Position numbers and translations under genes: made by a program. A DNA stretch of 13,126 bases from contig CAZADH010000169.1 in assembly GCA_964483805.1 (NCBI GenBank), positions 1 to 13,126 of the forward strand. Direction: 5' to 3'. A model generated the notes under the pieces. It saw nothing but the letters and a program-made list of their open reading frames with translations, made no database searches and was not told the DNA's origin. Shown here in pieces: positions 7,803-13,126 of the stretch; within the stretch, counting starts at the first letter, position 1; each line of letters opens with the position of its first letter. Origin of the DNA: CAZADH01 sp964483805 (GTDB taxonomy: Bacteria; Muiribacteriota; Ozemobacteria; Ozemobacterales; Ozemobacteraceae).

Positions 7803-8329
7803 CGGGACACCTCCGCGGCGTCGGCGACGTCGTGCGTGCCGTGGGGAGCGAACGAAGCCGTGGCCAGCAGCGACAGGCCAATGGCGACGGCGAAGACGAC
7901 CGCGCCAGGCCCGGGGGAGATCTCGACGAGATCGCCCAGTTTAACGCTGGCGACAAGTATTGCAACCAGCAATACATCGAGAGTGCCCCACCGTCCGAGT
8001 CGGGCGAACCAGAGTTCGCAGGTCGCGTTTGCCGTGGGGTCCGGAGCGGATGCGGTCAGGCACAGGCGCGCCAACACGAGCAGTTTCGCCGTTGGCACCA
8101 CGATCGAACACAGGCCGACGATGGTGGCCAGCAGCCAGTGGCCCTCGGCGTAGAGATCGACACAACCGCTCCAGATGCCGGTTTCATGAACGACACCGAA
8201 GCGCGACAGACGCAAGATCGGCAGGGTCCAGGCCGCCGGCAGCAACAACAAAGCTCCGCAGGCCAAGGCCAGGGTGCGACTGGCTCTGCAGGCGGTGGCC
8301 CGTCGGTCAGAGGCTTCTATTACCGTCAT
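7799..8329 (-). CDS. PqiA-like (LetA family) inner-membrane protein, single domain
   Basis: The ATG at 8329 gives 176 residues; a GTG at 8344 would add five. The ATG is preferred because TGAGAA lies about ten bases upstream, although this is a modest site. There are four likely membrane segments: about 18-40 (LALACGALLLLPAAWTLPIL), 63-88 (EGHWLLATIVGLCSIVVPTAK), 118-133 (TLDVLLVAILVASVKLGDLV) and 140-160. The pattern of E/D-x-x-W-x-x-A followed by P-x-x-K-L, then W-x-x-x-D-V in the next helix, is typical of PqiA domains. These act at the inner membrane with MCE partners in envelope lipid transport. Classical PqiA is about 400 residues, with two such domains and N-terminal CxxC zinc ribbons; this one has a single domain and no CxxC. 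It is the first gene after a likely promoter and is coupled to the MCE gene by an ATGA overlap. Confidence 0.88.
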   Translation of the reverse strand: MTVIEASDRRATACRASRTLALACGALLLLPAAWTLPILRLSRFGVVHETGIWSGCVDLYAEGHWLLATIVGLCSIVVPTAKLLVLARLCLTASAPDPTANATCELWFARLGRWGTLDVLLVAILVASVKLGDLVEISPGPGAVVFAVAIGLSLLATASFAPHGTHDVADAAEVSR

Positions 8330-8395
8330 AACACGTATTCTCACTGACGGCCGCCGGACGCGACGGCCAGGGTGCGCTCGCCGATGCTCAGAAGA

Positions 8396-8424
8396 ATTCT
8401 ACACCACCGGGCCGTCCGGGTCGA
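8396..8424 (-). promoter_or_regulatory. likely sigma70-type promoter for the PqiA-MCE-kinase group
   Basis: On the minus strand TCGACC (8424-8419) is separated by 17 bases from TAGAAT (8401-8396), placing a start near 8389 and a 45-60 base leader before the PqiA-like gene. The -35 matches four of six consensus bases and sits in the palindrome GGTCGACC (8419-8426). This 8345-8441 gap is the only sizeable one inside the window's gene series, which supports a transcription start here. Confidence 0.45.
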
Positions 8425-8441
8425 CCGCTGTGGCGACAAGG

Positions 8442-9389
8442 TCAAGGCAGTGTCGCACCGCGCAATCGTGGGGGCCTGGCCAGCAGTGAATCGGCAACGT
8501 CGTCGGCCGAAGGAGCGTCAGCCACCTGGCGTGGGCCGGCGGCATAACAGTAAGCACACCCGAACCGGCAGGTGTCGTAGGCACCGACGTCGATCGATGC
8601 ATGGCAGCCACATCCGGGGCGCGTCGGTCGGTTGGCCGCGGTGAAACGCAGGTCTGGTCGCAGTTGCGCGATCAGGGAGCGGTCGACACAGTGGGCCGGG
8701 GTCAGCCCGGCCGCCGTCAAATCCGCGCTGCAACAGGCGTGCAGTGTGATGCCGTGGGCCCGGGCGATGTCGCCCAGGTCGCGGGCGAGGGCCAGTCGCT
8801 CGTCGGGACCGGGCGTGATGAACCGAATGCCGTGGCGTGTCGCCACTCTGGCCAGCGCGCGGCGGGTCTTGCCGTAGGTCTCGACGAACGAGGTGGTGCA
8901 GCGTGTCGTTTGGCCGGCGAGATGTCGACAAAGCGTGGCGAAGCGGCGGCGGTGCTCATCTGCGGTCAAGGTGTCGGTCAGCACGATCGGATCGTAGCGC
9001 CAGCCGATGAACGATGGGCCGACGGTCTCGCTCGCCTGCGCGAATGCTGACAGCGCCGTGCCGAGATCGGGGGCATGCGGTTCGAGTTCGCGTGGGTAGT
9101 CATTGAGCGTGAACTGAAAACAGCCGCGGTAGCCGCGGTCGAGCAGTTGTGGCCAGACGCGCAACAGCGGGGTCGGCAGACGGGTCCAGAAAACGAAGGC
9201 CGCCACCGCCTCGGGGCGCAGATCGACACGCTGGACGCGGCCCCCAAACGGATTGAGCCAGTGGCAGAAGCCGGCGGCAACGCGGGCCATGAACCACGGC
9301 ACGTGAAATGCCGGCAGATCGGTGCGCCGACTGGCGCTGATGATGCGTGCTGTGCCGACCGGTTCGGGTTGCGCGGGCGTTGCCACCAC
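8442..9389 (-). CDS. DUF1848 family protein, predicted Fe-S protein
   Basis: This 315-residue protein opens with RIISASRRTDLPAF (residues 15-28), the signature start of DUF1848. Further family-like segments are FVFWTRLPTPLL, YRGCFQFTLNDYPRELEP, GPSFIGWRYDPIVLTD and FITPGPDERLALA. The C-terminal cluster is C260-x-C262, then C274-x3-C278-x2-C281 in YDTCRFGCAYCYA. The CX3CX2C spacing with an aromatic residue before the last cysteine is that of radical SAM enzymes, but here it lies at the C-terminus instead of the N-terminus; the family description notes this resemblance. A [4Fe-4S] cluster is therefore likely, though the substrate is unknown. Two adjacent GTG codons (9389 and 9386) are the possible starts; no ATG lies before the conserved region, and the ribosome site is poor. 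The TPR gene stops only 15 bases upstream, so the two are probably co-transcribed. Confidence 0.93.
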   Translation of the reverse strand: MVATPAQPEPVGTARIISASRRTDLPAFHVPWFMARVAAGFCHWLNPFGGRVQRVDLRPEAVAAFVFWTRLPTPLLRVWPQLLDRGYRGCFQFTLNDYPRELEPHAPDLGTALSAFAQASETVGPSFIGWRYDPIVLTDTLTADEHRRRFATLCRHLAGQTTRCTTSFVETYGKTRRALARVATRHGIRFITPGPDERLALARDLGDIARAHGITLHACCSADLTAAGLTPAHCVDRSLIAQLRPDLRFTAANRPTRPGCGCHASIDVGAYDTCRFGCAYCYAAGPRQVADAPSADDVADSLLARPPRLRGATLP

Positions 9390-9404
9390 CGCGAGACCGC
9401 GCGC

Positions 9405-10283
9405 TCAGCGCTTGGGTGGGCGGGGGCGGGGCTTGGTGGAGCCGCTCTTCGGGCCACCTTTGGCGTTGCCGGGGCGGTTGGCCTTGGGGGGCGTTTTTCG
9501 GGCGTCGGTGCGCGGATGGCGCTCACCCGCAGGCGCAGTGCGCGCCGGTGCCGGACCCTGCGTCGGCAGGCGGTCGAGCAGATCGAGCAATCGCGCCGCC
9601 AGTTTTGGGTCGAGGCTCTCGAGGGCCCGGTGTTGCTCGCGGGCCCCGGCCAGGTCGTTTTCGAGGAGCAGAATCTCGCCCAGTTGATGGCGGGCCGCGG
9701 TGTCGTGCGGATCGAGGACAATGGCGCGGCGAACCGCATCTGCGGCCTGACCCAGCTTGCCCAGGCGGGTCAGGGTCAACCCGAGGCTGCAATGGTAGGC
9801 GCCGACGTCGGGCTCGAGGCGGATCGCCTCGGCGAAGGCCGCGATCGCTTCATCCCAATTGCCGAGCTTGAACATGGCACTGCCGAACGCGAAATACGCA
9901 CCGCCAAAGTCTGGGCGGTGCCGCAAGGCATCGCGATAGGCACCGGCCGCCTCGTCGAAGGCACCACGGCGGAACCAGACATCACCCAGCGCCACCAGGA
10001 CGTCGGCGTCGCGCGGCTGCAGGGTCAGGGCCCGCTGGAACGCGGCGATCGCTTCGTCGAAGCGGCCGCATTCGGTATGAATGCCGCCAAGATTCGCGTG
10101 AATCTCGGCCATGCCCGGGTCGAGCCGCGCCGCGGTCTCGCAGGCAGCCACCGCATCGGCGAACCGGCCGGCCTCGGCCAGGGCCACGCCGAGGTTGTTG
10201 TGGGCCATGGCGTCGTTCGGGTTGGCTTTGATCTCGGCGCGCAAGGCCGCGATCTCAGGGGTGTCGTGGGCTGACTCGGACAT
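9405..10283 (-). CDS. Tetratricopeptide-repeat protein with basic, proline-rich C-terminal tail
   Basis: This 292-residue protein starts at the ATG at 10283, with a strong ribosome site AAAGGA (10294-10289) five bases upstream. After a short helix, residues about 25-225 form about six 34-residue TPR units with the usual W/A-LG-Y/A-P pattern: AHNNLGVALAEAGRFADAV..ARLDP, IHANLGGIHTECGRFDEAI..LTLQP, VLVALGDVWFRRGAFDEAA, AYFAFGSAMFKLGNWDEAI..IRLEP, AYHCSLGLTLTRLGKLGQAA..IVLDP and a final weaker unit. TPR arrays are protein-binding scaffolds. Residues about 235-292 are low-complexity and rich in Pro, Lys, Arg and Gly, almost certainly disordered, and could bind nucleic acid or acidic partners. There is no signal peptide or membrane segment, so it is probably cytoplasmic. 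The DUF1848 gene follows after 15 bases. The partner and process cannot be told from the sequence. Confidence 0.93.
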   Translation of the reverse strand: MSESAHDTPEIAALRAEIKANPNDAMAHNNLGVALAEAGRFADAVAACETAARLDPGMAEIHANLGGIHTECGRFDEAIAAFQRALTLQPRDADVLVALGDVWFRRGAFDEAAGAYRDALRHRPDFGGAYFAFGSAMFKLGNWDEAIAAFAEAIRLEPDVGAYHCSLGLTLTRLGKLGQAADAVRRAIVLDPHDTAARHQLGEILLLENDLAGAREQHRALESLDPKLAARLLDLLDRLPTQGPAPARTAPAGERHPRTDARKTPPKANRPGNAKGGPKSGSTKPRPRPPKR

Positions 10284-10337
10284 GGTGGTCCTTTCGCTGG
10301 TATGTTGCCAAAATATGGCTAGTATAAATACAAGGAA

Positions 10338-11165
10338 CTACTTTCCCTTGAGAGCGGCACGGGCCAGTTTGACCGCCAGGTTGCCGCCGGGGACCACGAG
10401 ACCCAGCGTCTCGCCGCCGATCTCGAAGAGGGTGTCTTCCGAGAAGATCTCGCCCATCTTCTCTCTGACGGCGCGCCCCCACACCCAGTCGCCGGTGACG
10501 GCATCGACTTCACACACCGCCGTCTTGTCTTGCGTTGTCCATTGGTATTCGAAAGCATAGATGGGCCGGAAATACAGATTGAGGGTCTCGACAACAAACG
10601 ATTCGCCGACGATTTCGTCGCCCTGCACCGGTTTCATGATACCGGCGAGCAGTTCACGCAGCACGATCGAGGCCTTGATCTTGGCCGGCACGACGATCTG
10701 TTCGCCGACCATGAGTTCTTCGGTTTGCTGCAGTTCGCTGCGGGCGACAGCGATGTGCTTGGCCATGTCTTGCTTCTTGCCGCTGTGCGCATCAATGAAC
10801 TGCTCGTGCCACCCCTTGTCGACACACTTCTCGACCCCGGCGAGGCGCAGGGTGTTGTTGGTGGCCGGAAACACCGTGCCGGCGAGGGTCACCTCGGTGA
10901 CATTGCGGTCGAGTTTGATCTCGTAATCGCGTTGGCGGGTGAACTCGATGCTGGTGCGGCACGAGACATGCCAGAACGGCTCGTAACGCGTCTCGGCATA
11001 GATCATGAGAATGTCGTTCTCTTGCGGGCGATACAGCAGTTTGCTGATCATGCCGAACGCATTGAAGCGGTTTTCGTTGGCGATCTTCTCGGCCTGGTCG
11101 GGCGAGATCTGCGGAGCGATGGCAAAGATCTTCTGTTCGAGGACTTGCAGGTCGATATTGCTCAT
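10338..11165 (-). CDS. Conserved protein of unknown function
   Basis: I do not recognise this 275-residue family. The protein begins MSNIDLQVLEQKIFAIAP and has no signal peptide or hydrophobic helix long enough to span a membrane. It looks well folded, with an alpha-rich start (1-45), then beta-like stretches each opening on an aromatic-rich strand: RYEPFWHVSCRTSIEF (60-75) and LYFRPIYAFEYQW (197-209). The latter leads into AVCEVDAVTGDWVWG (216-230), which resembles the D-x-x-T-G hairpin of PepSY-like domains. A glycine-rich hydrophobic segment near the end (GGETLGLVVPGGNLAVKLARAALKGK, in part) may be amphipathic. Codon use is visibly less GC-extreme than in the flanking genes. The ATG at 11165 lies 33 bases after the ferritin-like stop, and the TPR gene starts 54 bases downstream, so it is probably part of the same transcript. 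No function is proposed. Confidence 0.85.
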   Translation of the reverse strand: MSNIDLQVLEQKIFAIAPQISPDQAEKIANENRFNAFGMISKLLYRPQENDILMIYAETRYEPFWHVSCRTSIEFTRQRDYEIKLDRNVTEVTLAGTVFPATNNTLRLAGVEKCVDKGWHEQFIDAHSGKKQDMAKHIAVARSELQQTEELMVGEQIVVPAKIKASIVLRELLAGIMKPVQGDEIVGESFVVETLNLYFRPIYAFEYQWTTQDKTAVCEVDAVTGDWVWGRAVREKMGEIFSEDTLFEIGGETLGLVVPGGNLAVKLARAALKGK

Positions 11166-11198
11166 GATGGTGCCGAGTATACCATGGCGGCCTGGCGA

Positions 11199-11798
11199 TC
11201 AGCGGCGGTCTTTGCTCTGGGCGTAGGTGCGCAACGGGCCCGTGGGGCCGAAGACGGCTTCGTGGATCTCGCGCAACCGCAAAGCATGGCGGTTGAATCC
11301 CTCGGCGATGGCGTGCAGGGGCGCAAGCAACGCCGGGTCGTCGGCGGTCAGGGTTTCGCCGAGGCGGCGTTCGGCCAGGGCGCCCTCGAGGGAGGTCACG
11401 CGGGTGAGCGCATAGCGGCTGTCGATGCGGTCTTCGTCGACATCGCGAATCAGGCTGCGCAGGTCGTCGGCCACCTGCATGAGGGTGGTGGCGCTGATGC
11501 GGCCGGCGCCGAACCGTTGGGGCGCTTGCTCGATCTGCGTGCGAATCCGCTCGATGACCTTGGCATGCGCATCCTCTTCGCCGGCAAGAATCTCGAACGC
11601 TTCGGCCAGGTCGCCGAATCGGCGGCCCGCCGACCGGTAGAACTGCGCCATCAGCCGCTCGTTCTCGATCAGCAGTCCGGCCAGGTGCAGCGGGTCGCTC
11701 GCTCCGTGCAAAGCCGGGTTTTGCTGTCCGGGTTCGGCGCGTGATGTGCCGTCTTTGGTGCTGGTCGGGGCGGAAGGGGATTTCTTGTCGTTGGCCAT
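11199..11798 (-). CDS. Ferritin-like (rubrerythrin-type) four-helix protein
   Basis: The ATG at 11798 gives 199 residues and has a strong ribosome site; an in-frame start at 11864 would run into the upstream gene and is rejected. Residues 1-35 are polar and low-complexity. The rest is helical with two half-motifs of the ferritin-like fold. The first has E45/E47 in LLIENERLMAQFYRSAGRRF and E74-E75-x-x-H78 in LAGEEDAHAKVIERI, the EExxH signature of di-iron ferritin-like proteins. The second has E138/E143 in SLEGALAERRL and H171 in GFNRHALRLREIHE, where the usual Glu three before the His is Phe168. The first metal half-site is therefore complete and the second looks altered, so it may bind one metal, use other ligands such as E177 or H179, or be structural. 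The sialidase-like stop is 50 bases upstream. Fold is likely; specific activity (iron storage, peroxidase or other) is unknown. Confidence 0.85.
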   Translation of the reverse strand: MANDKKSPSAPTSTKDGTSRAEPGQQNPALHGASDPLHLAGLLIENERLMAQFYRSAGRRFGDLAEAFEILAGEEDAHAKVIERIRTQIEQAPQRFGAGRISATTLMQVADDLRSLIRDVDEDRIDSRYALTRVTSLEGALAERRLGETLTADDPALLAPLHAIAEGFNRHALRLREIHEAVFGPTGPLRTYAQSKDRR

Positions 11799-11802
11799 GA
11801 TT

Positions 11803-11810
11803 CTCTCCTT
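11803..11810 (-). promoter_or_regulatory. ribosome binding site fixing the ferritin-like start
   Basis: AAGGAGAG (11810-11803) lies four bases before the ATG at 11798-11796. It is the best Shine-Dalgarno match in the window. It decides for the 199-residue product over the longer open frame that overlaps the upstream gene. Confidence 0.85.
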
Positions 11811-11848
11811 GGTGCCGATCTTCTGCTGAGTCGGCGGGTCCGGCGCGG

Positions 11849-13008
11849 TCAGTGCCGCAGCCACGCCGTGGTGACGCGGGTCAGTTTCACGCGGTTGAGG
11901 CCGCCGGTGGCACTGTCGCCGGCGCAGTAACCAAGAATGACGGATTCGCCCAGGCAGGCGATCGAAGTATAGCAGAAGCAGCCGTCGGGGCGGTTCTCGA
12001 GCACGTGCAGGTGGTCCCAGGACCGCGCCTCATCGGTCGAAATCGCAGTGCACAGCGGAGTGCGACCGCCGGCCGTGAACGGCACCCGCCCCGAGTGGTC
12101 GTTGTATACCAACAAAAGTGCACCGTCGTCGGTCGGCAGACGCTTGATCGAGGCCGACGAGAGCGGCGATACGATCGGGCCCGGGCGGAGTTTGCCCCAG
12201 GTGAGGCCACCATCCGATGACAATACTTCGTATTGACGACCGAGATCGGTGCGCGCCCACATGAGAATGCGGCCGTCTTTGAGTTCGACGACGCCGGGTT
12301 CCTGCAACCCCATCGGCGATTGGGGTGGTCCCTCGACCCAGGTTGCCGGGGCCTGCCAGGTGCGGCCGTCGTCGTCGGAACGAAAGCAGGCGATGCGTCC
12401 CCGGGGGGTCCAGGCCGGTTGTCGTTGCGGATCGAAGTGCTGGGCCACCGGCACCAGGAGGCGCCCGGACCCGAGGCGGATGGCGCGGTCGTTGTTGACC
12501 ACGTAGTACCCGGGGTTGGCGATGACGCACACACGGTCGGACAAGGTGGCCAGTTCGTCGGCGGAGCGGCGCACATACAGGCGGCAGTCGTTGAGGCTGT
12601 TCTTGACCAGATAGAAAACGAGAATCGTGGCGTCGGGCAGGCGCAGCAGGCTGACCGACATGACGTTTTCGTCGCCCTCCCGGGCGATGAGCACGCGGTC
12701 GTCGCCGAAACGGTGACGGTCGGGGCCAGTGGTGAAGCAGGCGGCAATGTGGGCGGTCGAGTTGTCGGCCGAGCCGCCGGTGAAGCAGGTGTAGGCAAAA
12801 ACCAGCCGCCCGTCGTGCAGCGGCAGCAATGCCCCCTCGGAGTTGCGGGTGACCCGGGGCGGGGTTCGAGGGTCAGCAGGGTCTCGAGCGGTTGCTCGGG
12901 CAAGACGACCTCCCGGTTGGCGGTGGTGTTGTCTGGGCGCGGTCGCCCTTCGCGACTGCCAGCGCCAGTCTGCATGCATGAGAAGTGAACGGATGACGAC
13001 GACTTCAT
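11849..13008 (-). CDS. Sialidase-like BNR/Asp-box protein, frameshifted near its N-terminus
   Basis: About 331 residues from the RNSEG segment (N codon at 12844-12842) to the stop at 11849 form a sialidase-type beta-propeller: NSEGALLPLHDGRLVFAYT, SVSLLRLPDATILVFYL and QEPGVVELKDGRILMWARTD. Asp boxes are SDDDGRTW, SSDGGLTW and a weaker STDEARSW. The open frame continues upstream to 13078, but that part is Arg/His/Pro-rich and does not look like protein. The expected N-terminus is in another frame, from the ATG at 13008: MKSSSSVHFS to REVVLPEQPLETLLTLEPRPG. The two join as E-P-R-P-G-(V)-T-R-N-S-E-G if one base is restored in the C/G runs at 12853-12864, giving about 386 residues, normal for this family. 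I see no signal peptide. Such enzymes remove sialic or related sugars, but substrate is uncertain and the Arg triad is not proven. It is either a recent lesion or a sequence error. Confidence 0.78.
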
Positions 13009-13126
13009 GATTATGCGACCGACGGATGCCGACGTCAAATCGAGGGGTTCCCCCGGATTCGGCACCTCCCCTACACATCGCTCCGGGCGTAGACGGGCGG
13101 CCTCGCAGAATAGATGTATAATGTAT
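13009..13126. other. Region upstream of the sialidase-like gene
   Basis: No gene is supported in these 118 bases. The last 20 are AT-rich and contain TATAAT on the plus strand (13117-13122), without a matching -35, and ATTATACATC on the minus strand, which could be a -10 for the leftward gene group with its -35 beyond the edge. GGGGAG at 13070-13066 on the minus strand abuts a GTG at 13065, too close to serve as its ribosome site. Confidence 0.3.

Noticed and set aside
6142..7977. A 611-codon minus-strand open frame, longer than the MCE gene and over the same bases
   Set aside because: Its product is Arg/Pro/Gly-rich without recognisable structure, while the other frame gives a membrane helix and two MCE repeats and overlaps its neighbour by ATGA.
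6276..8153. A 625-codon plus-strand open frame opposite the MCE and PqiA-like genes
   Set aside because: Low-complexity product and no motif; its PGRRPPGRR stretch is simply the 15-bp repeat read on the opposite strand.
11176..11184. Extended -10 sequence TGGTATACT on the minus strand before the unknown-function gene
   Set aside because: No -35 match, and it ends only ten bases before the ATG, so the transcript would be almost leaderless; probably chance.
12868..13078. N-terminus of the sialidase-like gene in its main frame, starting at 13078
   Set aside because: The Arg/His/Pro-rich product does not resemble the family; the expected N-terminus is in the frame from 13008, so a frame break explains the region better.
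13117..13122. Perfect TATAAT on the plus strand at the right edge
   Set aside because: The bases 17 upstream (CGGGCG) do not resemble a -35, and no rightward gene is visible within the window.

Overview
This is a 13.1 kb, GC-rich window in which every gene I can support lies on the minus strand, so it is read from right to left. A PqiA-type membrane protein and an MCE-domain protein point to a two-membrane, Gram-negative bacterium. High GC and the hybrid-kinase style fit a member of Pseudomonadota, but nothing here fixes genus or class. I see no rRNA, tRNA, CRISPR array, insertion sequence or phage gene.

Layout in transcription order. (1) 13008-8442 holds five closely spaced genes: a BNR/Asp-box sialidase-like protein whose reading frame is broken near its N-terminus (about 13008-11849), a ferritin-like helical protein (11798-11199), a conserved protein of unknown function (11165-10338), a TPR protein with a basic, proline-rich tail (10283-9405) and a DUF1848 protein with a radical-SAM-like cysteine cluster at its C-terminus (9389-8442). 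(2) A plausible sigma70-type promoter at 8424-8396 then starts a second group: a single-domain PqiA-like membrane protein (8329-7799), an MCE/PqiB-like protein (7802-6165), a 1494-residue membrane hybrid histidine kinase (6134-1650) and a soluble receiver-first histidine kinase (1653-520). The first pair and the last pair each overlap by an ATGA; only 30 bases separate the MCE gene from the hybrid kinase. (3) After a stem-loop at 520-486 and a well-formed promoter at 479-450, a PAS-domain protein starts at 349 and runs off the left edge.

How the genes may work together. PqiA and MCE proteins form envelope-spanning lipid-transport systems. Here they are followed at once by two kinases that together carry a periplasmic sensor, HAMP, two PAS, two GAF, two HisKA/HATPase cores and two receivers, but no DNA-binding or enzymatic output domain. 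The simplest inference is that envelope or lipid state is sensed and relayed through a phosphorelay whose final output is encoded elsewhere, or in the truncated PAS gene at the left edge. The MCE protein is unusual: after two MCE-like repeats and a proline-rich linker made by a 15-bp tandem repeat, it ends in a domain that looks like a trypsin-fold protease without its catalytic residues. This cassette is the best candidate in the window for an undescribed system. The first group shows no obvious shared pathway.
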